The notes under the pieces: generated by a model
Told to the model about the DNA's origin: nothing
Databases searched by the model: none
Seen by the model: the letters and a program-made list of their open reading frames with translations, nothing else
Made by a program: the position numbers and the translations under genes
In this document: positions 25,202 through 34,380 of the stretch, one piece after another
Numbering within the stretch: the first letter of the stretch is position 1
Layout of the letters: each line of letters starts with the position of its first letter
DNA from: Thermococcus sp. P6
GTDB lineage: Archaea > Methanobacteriota_B > Thermococci > Thermococcales > Thermococcaceae
Direction: 5' to 3'
Length of the DNA stretch: 64,000 nucleotides
Assembly (NCBI RefSeq): GCF_002214525.1
Contig: NZ_CP015104.1
Location: 806,001 to 870,000, forward strand

Positions 25202-25714
25202 ATGGCCATAAAGATTCCTCCGGAGAACGTTCAGGAGAAGGATACTGGCAATCGCGAGAAGCTTGAGAAGGAGATCTCCAAACTCTGCAGGTACATAGGA
25301 CGATCCCCCTGGGCCTTTCACGTTAACAGCGGTAGCTGCAACGGTTGCGATATAGAGATAATAGCGGCCCTGACGCCGAGATACGACGCCGAGCGCTTCG
25401 GCGTGAAACTGGTCGGGACTCCGAGGCATGCGGATCTGCTCCTCGTCACCGGCCCCGTGACCAACCAGAGCCTCGAAAGGGTCAAGCTGATCTACGAGCA
25501 GACGCCCGACCCGAAGGTGGTTGTTGCCGTTGGTGCGTGCCCCACGGGTGGAAGCGTCTTCTACGAGAGCCCCTTCACCAACGCACCGCTGGACAGACAC
25601 ATACCAGTTGACGTGTTCGTTCCGGGCTGTCCGCCGAGGCCGGAGGCCATACTCTACGGCGTCGTACTCGCCCTCAGGAAGCTTATCGAAAAGATTGAGG
25701 AGGGTAAGGAATGA
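25202..25714 (+). CDS. mbhJ: Hydrogenase small subunit MbhJ (NuoB-like)
   Basis: 170 residues. It carries the proximal [4Fe-4S] cluster: Cys pair in SGSCNGCDIE, one Cys in GACPTGGS and one in VPGCPPRPEA. It passes electrons from MbhN to the NiFe site in MbhL. The N terminus has no signal, consistent with the cytoplasm-facing arm of the complex. Confidence 0.95.
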   Translation: MAIKIPPENVQEKDTGNREKLEKEISKLCRYIGRSPWAFHVNSGSCNGCDIEIIAALTPRYDAERFGVKLVGTPRHADLLLVTGPVTNQSLERVKLIYEQTPDPKVVVAVGACPTGGSVFYESPFTNAPLDRHIPVDVFVPGCPPRPEAILYGVVLALRKLIEKIEEGKE

Positions 25715-26238
25715 ACGTTGAAGAATTCACGGGGATTCTAAAAGAGAAGTTCCCCGGGGCGGAAATAAGGGTTAGCGAGAACAGAGAGCCCCATCCGAGG
25801 AAGAGGGTGTGGGTCACCGTGGACAGGGAGATTTTCCACGATGCGATGGAATTCATAAAAAAGATCGATCCGGAGGTGCAGTTCTCCGTAATCATCGCCA
25901 GGGACGCGGGAGAAGTTCTCGAGGCCAAATACCACCTCGAGCTGTTCTGGGAGGAGGGTGAGAGCATCTCCCTTATAATCGGCACCTCGGCTCCAAAGGA
26001 CGATCCAAAGATCCCAACCGTCACGGACATCTTCCCGGGAGCGCTGGCCTACGAAAGGGAAGTTCAGGAGTTCCTCGGACTGTTCTTCGAGGGAATACCC
26101 GACCCCAGAAAGCTCTTCCTTCCGGACGACTGGCCGGAGGGCGTTTACCCGCTCAGGCTGGACGAGACCGGGATCACGCCGGAGATGGTCAAAAACTCGG
26201 GGCATCCCTACAGGATCGAGAGGGGGGCTTCAAAATGA
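25711..26238 (+). CDS. mbhK: Hydrogenase subunit MbhK (NuoC-like)
   Basis: 175 residues, homologous to the 30-kDa/NuoC subunit (VTDIFPGALAYEREVQEFLGLFFEGIPDPRKLFLPDDWPEGVYPLR). It has no cofactor and supports assembly of the hydrogenase arm. Four-base overlaps with mbhJ and mbhL. Confidence 0.93.
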   Translation: MNVEEFTGILKEKFPGAEIRVSENREPHPRKRVWVTVDREIFHDAMEFIKKIDPEVQFSVIIARDAGEVLEAKYHLELFWEEGESISLIIGTSAPKDDPKIPTVTDIFPGALAYEREVQEFLGLFFEGIPDPRKLFLPDDWPEGVYPLRLDETGITPEMVKNSGHPYRIERGASK

Positions 26239-27530
26239 ACGAGAAGATTGAATACTGGGTGAAAGTTCCCGTGGGCCCAATTCATCCCGCACTCGAGGAG
26301 CCCGAGAAGTTCATCCTGACGCTCGACGGAGAGCGGATAATCAACGTTGACGTGAAGCTCGGCTACAACCTCAGGGGAATAGAATGGATAGGCATGAGAA
26401 GGAACTACATTCAGCTGCTCTATCTGGCGGAACGGATGTGCGGGATCTGCTCCTTTTCCCACAACCACACCTACTCGAGGGCAGTGGAGGAGATGGCCGG
26501 CATAGAGGTTCCGGAAAGGGCAGAGTACATACGCGTTATCGTGGGCGAGCTCGAGAGGATCCATTCCCACCTCCTGAACCTCGGGGTTGTGGGCCACAGC
26601 ATAGGCTACGACACGGTCCTCCACCTCACGTGGCTCGCCAGAGAGAGGGTCATGGACGTTCTGGAGTTAATAGGCGGCAACAGGGTCAACTACTCCATGA
26701 ACATGATAGGCGGCGTCAGGAGGGACGTTGAGGAGAAGCACGTCAGAGCTATGAAAGACATGATCGAGTACTACCGCAGGGAGGTTCTGCCCAAGGTTGA
26801 GGAGGTCTTCCTCTACGATCCAACGATCGAGGCGAGACTGAGGGACACGAGCGTTATCCCGAAGAGGATGGCGATTGAGTACAGCGCTCAGGGGCCGACG
26901 GCGAGGGGGAGCGGTGTGAAGAAGGACGTTAGGTACAACGAAAAGCTCGGCGTTTACCCCGATCTCGGGATAAAACCGGTAACCCCCAAGGAGTTCACCG
27001 GGACCGTAAAGGGAGACGTCTTCGACAGGATGGTGGTTCGTGTCGGGGAGCTGTGGCAGAGCCTCGAACTCATCGAGCGGGCACTGGATGAGATGCCGGA
27101 GGGAAGGATAAAGGCCGTTCCCAAGGACAACGCCCTTCTCTTTCAGCTCAAGAAGGCCGAAGGGGAAGGGGTGGGCCGTTACGAGGCCCCGAGGGGCGAG
27201 TTAATCCACTACGTCCTGGCCCAGAAAGGCAAAGACGGGCCGGTACGGTGGAAGATGAGGGAGCCAACCTTCCCCAACCTGTTTGCAGTTGCCAGGGCAC
27301 TGATCGGTGAACAGGTGGCCGACGTTCCGGTTGCGATAGCCTCGATAGATCCCTGCCTGAGCTGTACCGACAGGGTGGCGGTGATAGACGCGAACACCGG
27401 GAAGAAAAGGGTCCTCACGGAGAAGGACCTCCTCAAGCTATCGATCGAGAAGACGAAGGAGACAAACCCCGAGGTAAAAGGAAAGCCCGAGGTTGTTGGA
27501 GTGGGCTGCCCAAGGGGTGGGGTGCTATGA
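26235..27530 (+). CDS. mbhL: [NiFe] hydrogenase large subunit MbhL
   Basis: 431 residues. It reduces protons to H2 at a NiFe centre. Four cysteine ligands are present: Cys69 and Cys72 (ERMCGICSFSH) and Cys374 and Cys377 (DPCLSCTDR), matching the P. furiosus Mbh arrangement. The intact CxxC pairs rule out the sulfane-reductase paralogue, whose metal site is changed. The C terminus ends soon after VGCPRGGVL, with no obvious long maturation extension. Confidence 0.96.
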   Translation: MNEKIEYWVKVPVGPIHPALEEPEKFILTLDGERIINVDVKLGYNLRGIEWIGMRRNYIQLLYLAERMCGICSFSHNHTYSRAVEEMAGIEVPERAEYIRVIVGELERIHSHLLNLGVVGHSIGYDTVLHLTWLARERVMDVLELIGGNRVNYSMNMIGGVRRDVEEKHVRAMKDMIEYYRREVLPKVEEVFLYDPTIEARLRDTSVIPKRMAIEYSAQGPTARGSGVKKDVRYNEKLGVYPDLGIKPVTPKEFTGTVKGDVFDRMVVRVGELWQSLELIERALDEMPEGRIKAVPKDNALLFQLKKAEGEGVGRYEAPRGELIHYVLAQKGKDGPVRWKMREPTFPNLFAVARALIGEQVADVPVAIASIDPCLSCTDRVAVIDANTGKKRVLTEKDLLKLSIEKTKETNPEVKGKPEVVGVGCPRGGVL

Positions 27531-28516
27531 ACCTTCTCTACGCTACCCTTGAATTCATCGGAGTTTACGTTTACGTCTCCCTCGCCTCGCTACTCTGGGC
27601 GGGCATTGACAGAAAGCTCGTGGCGAGGATGCAGCGGCGCATTGGTCCCCCGTTACTCCAGCCCTTCTACGACTTCCTCAAACTGGCGGGCAAGGAATCG
27701 ATAATACCGAGGGATGCGAACAGGTTCTTTGAACTCGCACCGCTGTTGGCACTGGCGACCTCGATAGCGCTCCTGGCCTACACGCCTCTGGGCTTCGAGC
27801 CCATCTTCGGGACGAAGGGCGACGTCGTGGTCTTCATATACCTCCTCACCTTAGTGGGATTCGTCCGGATGGCGGGTGCCGTGAGCTCGGGTTCTCCCTA
27901 CGCCCAGGTGGGTGCCCAGAGGGAGATGACCATCCTCGCCTCGAGGGAGCCCCCGATGATGCTCGCCCTCTTCGCAATCCTCTGGCGCCTTAAGGGGCTC
28001 GGCGTTGAAAAACCCTTCAGCATGGGCACGTTCTACGAGCACAGCGTGTGGGAGCTGGGAACTCCTCTAAGCGTCATAGGAGCACTCCTGCTCCTCGTGG
28101 CGTTCCTATTCTGGCTCTCCAGCGAGATAGAGGTGGGTTACTTCGACATACCTGAGGCCGAGACGGAGCTGGCCGAGGGTCCCATGGCGGAGTACAGCGG
28201 CCGGCACCTGGCCATGTTCGAACTCGCCGGCGCAATAAAGACCTTCGTGAGCGCAAGTCTCGTAGTGGCGATATTCTTCCCGTGGGGAATCTCGGGGCAA
28301 CTCGGCCTTACGGGACTCCCAGCAACGGTTGTGGAGCTCCTGTTCCACACCCTGAAGGTCTTCGCGGTGCTCTTCGTGAGCATGAGCCTCTTCAGGGCAA
28401 CGACCGGACGGCTGAGGATAACGCAGGCTGTCAACATGCTGTGGGCGAGGCTCCTGCCGGCGAGCGTGGTCGGAACCCTGCTCCTGATCATAGACACGCT
28501 GGGGGTGGTGGCATGA
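27527..28516 (+). CDS. mbhM: Hydrogenase membrane subunit MbhM (NuoH-like)
   Basis: 329 residues with about eight helices, NuoH family (RRIGPPLLQPFYDFLKL, AQVGAQREMT, DIPEAETELAEGPMAEYSG). It anchors the hydrogenase arm to the membrane and links it to ion pumping. Acidic residues in PEAETELAEG correspond to the E-channel region of complex I. Confidence 0.95.
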   Translation: MNLLYATLEFIGVYVYVSLASLLWAGIDRKLVARMQRRIGPPLLQPFYDFLKLAGKESIIPRDANRFFELAPLLALATSIALLAYTPLGFEPIFGTKGDVVVFIYLLTLVGFVRMAGAVSSGSPYAQVGAQREMTILASREPPMMLALFAILWRLKGLGVEKPFSMGTFYEHSVWELGTPLSVIGALLLLVAFLFWLSSEIEVGYFDIPEAETELAEGPMAEYSGRHLAMFELAGAIKTFVSASLVVAIFFPWGISGQLGLTGLPATVVELLFHTLKVFAVLFVSMSLFRATTGRLRITQAVNMLWARLLPASVVGTLLLIIDTLGVVA

Positions 28517-28914
28517 AGCTCCCAACGACCCTATCGACGGTCCTCGGCAACCTCTTCAAAAAGCCCGCCACCAATCCATTCCCGAAGACCGAACCCGTTC
28601 CGGTTCCGGAGAAGTTCAGGGGCAAGCTCGTCTACGACGTGGACAGGTGCGTCGGATGTAAGCTCTGCGTTACCGTGTGCCCCGCCGGCGTCATAGAGTA
28701 CGTTCCCGAGGTGAGGAAGGTCACCTTCTGGCTCGGGAGATGCGTCTTCTGCCAGCAGTGCGTTGACGTTTGCCCCGTTAACGCCCTCAGCATGAGCGAC
28801 GAGTTCCTGCTCGCAACCACCGACAAGTACGACGACAATCTGAGATGGTTCCACGGGGAGGAGATCGAGAGGCTCAAGGAGAAACTCGCCGAAAAGAAGA
28901 AGACAAAAGCCTAA
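28513..28914 (+). CDS. mbhN: Hydrogenase ferredoxin-like subunit MbhN (NuoI-like)
   Basis: 133 residues with two [4Fe-4S] motifs, CVGCKLCVTVCPA and CVFCQQCVDVCPV. It accepts electrons from reduced ferredoxin. The last gene of the operon; it starts at the mbhM stop and its own stop overlaps the convergent ferritin-like gene by four bases. Confidence 0.94.
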   Translation: MKLPTTLSTVLGNLFKKPATNPFPKTEPVPVPEKFRGKLVYDVDRCVGCKLCVTVCPAGVIEYVPEVRKVTFWLGRCVFCQQCVDVCPVNALSMSDEFLLATTDKYDDNLRWFHGEEIERLKEKLAEKKKTKA

Positions 28915-29405
28915 CCCCGTCTTTCCTTTATTTCCTCATACATCTTGCGGAGCATCTCGTAGTGACCCTTCTCCACCTCGGCCAGCTTCCTGTAGAGTTC
29001 CGCCAGTTCCGGATCATCAACCCTCTCAGCCAGAGCCCTGTAGGACCTGTGGGCTATAAGCTCGCTCTCCATGGCAAACCTCAGAACCTCCTCCAGCCGG
29101 TCCGCCCTTTCCAGCCCGTCTATCACGGGCAGAACCTCGATCGGTTGCAGATCGGGTGCCTTCACGGGATTGTCCCCATATCTTGACTTCAGATAACGCT
29201 CCAGCTCTCTGGCATGATTGAGCGAATCCTCCGAGAGCTTTTCGAAGGTTTTCACGGGTTCCTCACCGAGGCCGAGGTCCCTCGCTCTCGTGGCCAGCTC
29301 CCTGTAAAAGCCGGCCTCCTCCCTTTCGCCCTTTATCCAGTAGGCCAGCACCTCATCGTAGCCGAGCCTCGCCAGCCCTTCGATGATCTCATCAACGTCG
29401 TACAT
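28911..29405 (-). CDS. Ferritin-like (rubrerythrin-type) diiron protein
   Basis: 164 residues forming a four-helix bundle with two Glu/ExxH sets: EREEAGFYREL with LSEDSLNHARELE, and ESELIAHRSYRAL with AEVEKGHYEML. No rubredoxin domain is attached. Such proteins handle peroxide or iron in anaerobes; its position after mbh may be coincidental since it is on the other strand. An ATG at 29405 has GGGGATG upstream; the ATG at 29411 is an alternative. Confidence 0.82.
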   Translation of the reverse strand: MYDVDEIIEGLARLGYDEVLAYWIKGEREEAGFYRELATRARDLGLGEEPVKTFEKLSEDSLNHARELERYLKSRYGDNPVKAPDLQPIEVLPVIDGLERADRLEEVLRFAMESELIAHRSYRALAERVDDPELAELYRKLAEVEKGHYEMLRKMYEEIKERRG

Positions 29406-29456
29406 TTTCATCCCCTGGAGAGTGTTCGCTGGAAACGGATAAGACTTTCGGTCGTC

Positions 29457-29942
29457 TCATTCCTTAACCTCAAAGCGCAGCATCTCGCCCCTCCTCAGTA
29501 CACCTATCCCGGCCTTCCTTCCAAGGACCTCAACGACGACCGTATAATCCGGATCGCTCAGGTTGACCTTCAGGCCGTAACGATCCACGATGAGGGAGCC
29601 AAGTCCAACCTCGAGTTCCCTCCCGGAAAGTCTCCGGTTCCCCCTGACCCTGACCCGGACCGCGAAGGTGCCCCTTATCCTGCCCGCAACTTCGAGCACG
29701 GCCCTTTCTATCTCATCCCCCTTCGCCGGAACTAACCTCTCGAGGGGGACGACGCGCTGTATCGCCTGTGTCTCGAAATCCTTCAGTCGTTTAAGGGCCT
29801 CGTCCCTTTCGAGGGGCGTCTCGGCGAGGAGAACGCCCTTCCAGTCCGTCCCCCTGACCCTGACCTTCTCCAGAGCCCACTCCAGCTCGAGTATGGCATC
29901 CCCCTGCCTGTTGTGGGGGGCCGTAACGAGGAGGATCGTCAT
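29457..29942 (-). CDS. THUMP-domain protein (Tan1-like)
   Basis: 161 residues with a stand-alone THUMP domain (IERAVLEVAGRIRGTFAVRVRVRGNRRLSGRELEVGLGSLIVDRYGLKVNLSDPDYTVVVEVL). It probably binds the tRNA acceptor region as a partner of a modification enzyme; in eukaryotes Tan1/THUMPD1 assists N4-acetylcytidine formation. No catalytic domain is present. The partner is not encoded next to it. It is divergent from the ATPase gene. Confidence 0.85.
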   Translation of the reverse strand: MTILLVTAPHNRQGDAILELEWALEKVRVRGTDWKGVLLAETPLERDEALKRLKDFETQAIQRVVPLERLVPAKGDEIERAVLEVAGRIRGTFAVRVRVRGNRRLSGRELEVGLGSLIVDRYGLKVNLSDPDYTVVVEVLGRKAGIGVLRRGEMLRFEVKE

Positions 29943-30002
29943 CTTCGCTCACCAATGGACAACTTTTTATATTCCGGCTTCATAAAGCGTGTGGTGAATC
30001 AA

Positions 30003-31205
30003 ATGGAAACCGGTGGCCTTAAGCTTTACCCCCATCAATCATACGAAGTTTACGGCATCTCTCGAAATCCCTTCGAACAGCTCGCCAGTGAGGGAATAAA
30101 GGACGTGGAGAGCATACACGTCTATCAGGAAGTTGACATGCGCCTGCAGATGATACTCTCCGAGGTCATAGGGAACAAAAGTTCAATAGCGTTCAGCATC
30201 GTCGGGCCCCTCGGAACCGGAAAGACCCAGAGGCTCAAGACGGTGATGAAGGGCATAGAGGAGAACCGCGGAAAGGCGATATACGTCAAGGTTGATACCA
30301 ACGACATCCTCAAGCTTACCAGAGACGTATTTCATGCCCTGAAGCCCCCGAAGAGCCGCACGAACCTGTTCCTCGAAAACATCTCACGAAAGCTCGGCTT
30401 CATAGACCGCCTCGAGAGGATGCTAAGCGACAGGAAGGAGTACAAGAGCAGGGACATAGCGGAACTCCTCGCGGAACAGCTCGGGAAGTACCCCTACTGC
30501 GCCCTGCTCCTCGACGAGCTTGAGAACATGCAGAGCGCCGGCGAGAGGGAGAAGATACAGTTCTTCGAGATGCTCCGGCACTTCATAAGCAACATGCCAC
30601 AGGGCTGCGTCGTGGCCTTCGCATGCGTTCCCGAAGCTTACGAGGAGTACACGAAGCTCTTCCCGGCCTTCTTCATGCGCCTCCACTACGAGTTCAGGCT
30701 CAGGACCATGAGCGTCGAGGAAACCTACGAACTCGTGAAGAAGAGGCTCAACCTCGTGAGGGTGAGGGATACTGACGATCCCCTTTATCCCTTTACGGAG
30801 GAGGCGGTAAAGCTCATCCACGAGCTCGGGAAAGGAAACCCCAGACAGATCCTGAGGTTGCTCCACTACGTCCTCAGCGAGGCCGCAAAGCACAGGTTCG
30901 ATCCGATAGATGACTACGTCGTCACGACCATCCTCGAGGAGCCGAAGAGCCTCGAGGAATACCTAACGAGGATTCCGAAGGATTACAGGGATCTGGTCGA
31001 TGCCATAGTCAATGAGTTCAACGGCGGACCCGTGAGCTACATCCAGATAGCCAAGGCCGTCAAGAGGCCCGGGATACAGGTTTACGATCAGCTGAACGAG
31101 CTCATAAGACTCGGTTTCCTTGTTGGGGACCCCAAGGGTAACTACAAGGTTCCGGAGTACGTGAGAAAGTTCCTCGAGGAAGAAGCGGAAGAGAGCGGGG
31201 AGTGA
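30003..31205 (+). CDS. AAA+ ATPase with C-terminal winged helix (Orc1/Cdc6-like fold)
   Basis: 400 residues. Walker A VGPLGTGKTQ (about 68-77), Walker B CALLLDELEN (about 160), sensor region VVAFACVPEA, and a C-terminal winged-helix domain (DLVDAIVNEFNGGPVSYIQIAKAVKRPGIQVYDQLNELIRLGFL). The layout resembles Orc1/Cdc6 or STAND-like archaeal ATPases; it is not the replication initiator as far as I can tell. A TATA element CTTTTTATATTC near 29966 and GTGGTG before the ATG support this start. It may be co-transcribed with the next gene. Confidence 0.8.
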   Translation: METGGLKLYPHQSYEVYGISRNPFEQLASEGIKDVESIHVYQEVDMRLQMILSEVIGNKSSIAFSIVGPLGTGKTQRLKTVMKGIEENRGKAIYVKVDTNDILKLTRDVFHALKPPKSRTNLFLENISRKLGFIDRLERMLSDRKEYKSRDIAELLAEQLGKYPYCALLLDELENMQSAGEREKIQFFEMLRHFISNMPQGCVVAFACVPEAYEEYTKLFPAFFMRLHYEFRLRTMSVEETYELVKKRLNLVRVRDTDDPLYPFTEEAVKLIHELGKGNPRQILRLLHYVLSEAAKHRFDPIDDYVVTTILEEPKSLEEYLTRIPKDYRDLVDAIVNEFNGGPVSYIQIAKAVKRPGIQVYDQLNELIRLGFLVGDPKGNYKVPEYVRKFLEEEAEESGE

Positions 31206-31209
31206 TCCA

Positions 31210-31749
31210 ATGCCGAACTACGATACCCACGTGCTGAGCGGGGTAGTATCCTATCCGCTCGTCGTTTTTATCGCCTTCATCCTCAGGGACCATGCGGGCA
31301 TTCCATTCGTCCTGAGCAGCATGGCGATGGTCGTGGGCTACGCGTTCTACGTCCTTGGAGCGGATCTGCCGGACGTGGACCATCCCAGTGCACTTATCCA
31401 CAGGGGGACGAAGCCGATAGTGGCGGTGGCCGTTGGAAGTGCCGTCTTCATGAAGGTTCCCGATTACATAAACCTTAACCTTGGAAGCGAAGGCCTCAAC
31501 GTTACCGCCGCATGGCTGCTCGGGGCACTGACTGCTGTTGTTGCATGGTACGGTTTCACCGCCCTAATGCCCAGACACAGGGGAATAGTGCACTCACTGC
31601 TGGCCGCTGCAGTATACGGTCTCCTCGCCTACGCCCTGATGGAATTCGGTCTGGGGATGGGAACGGGGGAGTCCCTCTTCGTGGGCTTCTCGGCCTTCAG
31701 TGGCTACACCCTGCACCTCCTCCTCGACCGGGAGGTATCGCTCCTCTGA
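31210..31749 (+). CDS. YdjM-type membrane-bound metal-dependent hydrolase (DUF457)
   Basis: 179 residues with about four or five hydrophobic segments. The family signature residues are NYDTHVLSG, GADLPDVDHPSA and MPRHRGIVHSLLAA, which bring His and Asp together at the membrane as in YdjM/LexA-binding hydrolases. The function is not established. It starts five bases after the ATPase gene. Confidence 0.82.
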   Translation: MPNYDTHVLSGVVSYPLVVFIAFILRDHAGIPFVLSSMAMVVGYAFYVLGADLPDVDHPSALIHRGTKPIVAVAVGSAVFMKVPDYINLNLGSEGLNVTAAWLLGALTAVVAWYGFTALMPRHRGIVHSLLAAAVYGLLAYALMEFGLGMGTGESLFVGFSAFSGYTLHLLLDREVSLL

Positions 31750-31794
31750 TCCTTCCAGTGGTTGCCATTGAATACCCATATCCGGGTAGTAATG

Positions 31795-31806
31795 TTTTTA
31801 AATATA
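31795..31806 (+). promoter_or_regulatory. TATA box of thioredoxin reductase gene
   Basis: TTTTTAAATATA lies about 30-40 bases before the trxB start, followed by the strong ribosome binding site GGAGGTGA. No SurR consensus (GTT-N3-AAC) was found in this gap. Confidence 0.55.
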
Positions 31807-31835
31807 CCACCCAAGGCAGATCGGAGGTGAAGGAG

Positions 31836-32825
31836 ATGTTCAGCATCGGAGGATTCTCAAGGGGAGGCGAATACGAGAACAAAACGTGGGACCTGCTCAT
31901 CATCGGGGCCGGTCCGGCCGGATTCACGGCAGCCATATACGCGGCGCGCTTCGGACTGGAGACCCTCATCATCAGCAAGGACCTCGGTGGCAACATGGCC
32001 CTGACGGACGTCATAGAGAACTACCCCGGCTTCGTAAGGATAAGCGGTTCTGAGCTCACCAGCAGAATGCACGAACAGATCAAGAACCTCGGCGTTGATG
32101 TGATCTTCGACGAGGTGGAGAAGGTAGACCTCTCCGAGTGCCCCTACTACGAAGGGCCCTGCAAGTTCTCCGTCATAACGAAGAACGGGAAGGTCTACAA
32201 GAGCAGGACGGTGATAGTGGCCGTTGGTGCGGCACCGAGGAAGCTCCACGTTCCGGGGGAGGAAGAGCTCACCGGGAAGGGTGTCTCCTACTGTGCAACC
32301 TGCGACGGACCCCTCTTCAAGGGCAAGAGGGTTATAGTAGTGGGCGGTGGGAACACGGCCCTGCAGGAGGCCCTCTACCTCAAGAGCATAGGGGTCGACG
32401 TCACCCTCGTCCACAGGCGCGACCAGTTCAGGGCGGATAAGATCCTTCAGGACCGCTTCAGGGAAAGCGGAATCCCGACCATCCTCAACACCGTTGTGAC
32501 GGAGATAATCGGGAAGGAGAAGGTCGAAGCGGTGAGGCTGAAGAACCGCGTTACGGGTGAGGAGAGCGAGATGAAAGTGGACGGGGTCTTCATCTTCATA
32601 GGCTACGAGCCAAAGACCGACTTCGTGAAGCACCTCGGCATCACGGACGAATACGGCTACATCCCCGTGGACATGCACATGCGCACACGGGTAAGGGGCC
32701 TCTTTGCCGCGGGGGATATAACCAACGTCTTCAAGCAGATAGCCGTGGCCGTGGGTCAGGGAGCCATAGCGGCCAACTCGGCCAAGGAGCTCCTCGAAGA
32801 GTGGAACTCAAAGACCGGGGAGTGA
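31836..32825 (+). CDS. trxB: Thioredoxin reductase
   Basis: 329 residues. A flavoprotein that passes electrons from NAD(P)H to thioredoxin or the protein disulfide oxidoreductase. FAD site LIIGAGPAGFTAAIYAAR, redox CATC motif with Cys153 and Cys156, NAD(P) site VIVVGGGNTALQEALYL followed by HRRDQFRA, and C-terminal FAD motif GLFAAGDITNV. The N-terminal extension of about 18 residues is typical of Thermococcales. The ATG follows GGAGGTGAAGGAG. Confidence 0.94.
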   Translation: MFSIGGFSRGGEYENKTWDLLIIGAGPAGFTAAIYAARFGLETLIISKDLGGNMALTDVIENYPGFVRISGSELTSRMHEQIKNLGVDVIFDEVEKVDLSECPYYEGPCKFSVITKNGKVYKSRTVIVAVGAAPRKLHVPGEEELTGKGVSYCATCDGPLFKGKRVIVVGGGNTALQEALYLKSIGVDVTLVHRRDQFRADKILQDRFRESGIPTILNTVVTEIIGKEKVEAVRLKNRVTGEESEMKVDGVFIFIGYEPKTDFVKHLGITDEYGYIPVDMHMRTRVRGLFAAGDITNVFKQIAVAVGQGAIAANSAKELLEEWNSKTGE

Positions 32826-32905
32826 CCCCCTCCTTCACCTTTTCGAGTTACCCGGATTCATCATGCGGTTCTCCCGAAAATTTACCGAAAATTCTTCGAT
32901 CAAAG

Positions 32906-32936
32906 ATGTTCAGTTATGAACATAAGGTTATATAGT
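32906..32936 (+). promoter_or_regulatory. Aminotransferase promoter with SurR-like site and palindrome
   Basis: GTTATGAACATAAGGTT (32913-32929) matches the SurR consensus GTT-N3-AAC-N5-GTT exactly. It overlaps a perfect inverted repeat, ATGTTCA-GTTA-TGAACAT (32906-32923). The TATA box GGTTATATAG follows at once (32927-32936), and the predicted leader is short, with GGTGAT before a TTG start. Confidence 0.6.
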
Positions 32937-32966
32937 GCAAGCCCTATAGTCGGCCGGTGATGTGAA

Positions 32967-34301
32967 TTGATCAGACCGAAGGTTAAAGAGCTTCCGGGAC
33001 CGAAGGCCAGGGAGGTCATAGAGAAGAACTTCGAGGCCCTCGCATACACCACGCAGGATCCGGAGACCCTGCCGATAGTTATAGACCACGGTGATGGCAT
33101 ACTCGTCTACGACGTCGATGGAAACACCTTCTACGACTTCGGAAGCGGTGTGGGTGTGCTGAACGTCGGCCACGCCCACCCGAGGGTCGTTGAGGCCATA
33201 AAGAGGCAGGCCGAGAGGTTCACACACTTCGCACTCAACGACTTCTTCTACGAGAACGCGATTATTCTGGCGAACAAACTCGCCGAGCTGGCTCCGGGCG
33301 ACTTCAAGAAGAAGGTCGTTTACCAGAACAGCGGGGCGGAAGCGAACGAGGCCATGATGAAGCTCGTCAAGTACGGCACGAAGAGAAAGAGGTTCATAGC
33401 CTTCTACCACGCCTTCCACGGAAGAACCCAGGCGGTACTGTCGCTAACGGCCAGCAAGTGGGTTCAGCAGGACGGCTTCTTCCCGACCATGCCGGGAGTG
33501 GAGCACATCCCCTACCCGAACCCCTACCGGAACCCGTGGCACATAGACGGTTACGCAGAGCCGGACGAACTCATCAACAGGGTTCTGGAGTTCATTGAGG
33601 AGTACGTTTTCAGGCACGTTCCACCGGAGGAGGTTGGGGCCATAGTCTTCGAGCCGATACAGGGCGAAGGCGGCTACGTCGTTCCACCGAAGAACTTCTT
33701 CAGGGAACTCAAGAAGCTCGCCGACAGCTACGGCATCCTTCTGGCCGACGACGAGGTCCAGATGGGCGTCGGAAGGACGGGAAGGTTCTGGGCCATAGAG
33801 AACTTCGGCGTTGCCCCCGACACGATCCAGTTCGGCAAGGCCATAGGCGGGGGAATACCCCTGGCCGGTGTTATCCACAGGGCTGACATAACCTTCGACA
33901 AGCCCGGCAGGCACGCCTCCACCTTCGCCGGCAACCCCGTTGCGATAGCGGCTGGAATAGAGGTCGTGGACCTGGTCAAGGAGCTCCTCCCGCACGTCAG
34001 GGAGGTCGGAGATTACCTGCACGGCTACCTCAAGGAGTTCGAGGAGAAGTATGAGGTTATCGGGGACGCGAGGGGCATCGGACTGGCACAGGCGGTGGAG
34101 ATCGTCAAGAACAAGGACACCAAGGAGAAGAACCCCAAGCTCAGGAACGCCATCGTTAAGGAAGCCGTTAAGAGGGGCCTCATACTCCTCGGATGCGGTG
34201 ACAACAGCATACGCTTCATACCCCCGCTGATCATCGGGAAGGAAGAGATCGACGTTGCCATGGAGATATTCGAGGAGAGCCTCAAGGCGGCCCTCGGCTA
34301 A
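32967..34301 (+). CDS. Class III aminotransferase, probably ornithine/basic amino acid omega-aminotransferase
   Basis: 444 residues, fold-type I PLP enzyme. Motifs: [49 protein letters not shown] and the PLP lysine in [10 protein letters not shown] (about residue 292). It closely resembles the Thermococcales enzyme shown to be an ornithine delta-aminotransferase, but related proteins in this group are amino acid racemases, so the reaction should be tested. It starts at TTG (32967) five bases after GGTGAT; no ATG or GTG fits. Confidence 0.82.
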   Translation: MIRPKVKELPGPKAREVIEKNFEALAYTTQDPETLPIVIDHGDGILVYDVDGNTFYDFGSGVGVLNVGHAHPRVVEAIKRQAERFTHFALNDFFYENAIILANKLAELAPGDFKKKVVYQNSGAEANEAMMKLVKYGTKRKRFIAFYHAFHGRTQAVLSLTASKWVQQDGFFPTMPGVEHIPYPNPYRNPWHIDGYAEPDELINRVLEFIEEYVFRHVPPEEVGAIVFEPIQGEGGYVVPPKNFFRELKKLADSYGILLADDEVQMGVGRTGRFWAIENFGVAPDTIQFGKAIGGGIPLAGVIHRADITFDKPGRHASTFAGNPVAIAAGIEVVDLVKELLPHVREVGDYLHGYLKEFEEKYEVIGDARGIGLAQAVEIVKNKDTKEKNPKLRNAIVKEAVKRGLILLGCGDNSIRFIPPLIIGKEEIDVAMEIFEESLKAALG

Positions 34302-34311
34302 TTTCCTTACC

Positions 34312-34317
34312 TTTTTT
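34312..34317 (+). terminator. Oligo-T terminator after the aminotransferase
   Basis: CTTTTTTAGG begins ten bases after the TAA stop; a T6 run without a hairpin, as expected for archaeal termination. Confidence 0.5.
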
Positions 34318-34343
34318 AGGATCCCGGAATCCGAGGGTAAGGT

Positions 34344-34363
34344 TTTAAAGTTTAAACTTTAAA
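34344..34363. promoter_or_regulatory. 20-bp perfect palindrome over the ECF S-component promoter
   Basis: TTTAAAGTTTAAACTTTAAA is a perfect palindrome covering the TATA region of the following gene; GGTGAT and the ATG follow 7-17 bases later. It may be an operator, or an unusually symmetric TATA box. Confidence 0.45.
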
Positions 34364-34380
34364 TCAGGCCGGTGATGGAG

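Noticed and set aside
20837-28914. Reading the operon as the sulfane reductase (Mbx/Mbs)
   Set aside because: There is only one MrpD-type subunit, the gene order is mbhA-N, and MbhL keeps both intact CxxC pairs of the NiFe site.
32850-32905. Possible C/D box element (ATGATGA on the minus strand) after trxB
   Set aside because: No D or D' box at suitable distance was found.
34360-34380. GTG (34372) or ATG (34375) as starts of the ECF S-component
   Set aside because: They lie inside the GGTGAT ribosome binding site; 34381 has the correct spacing.
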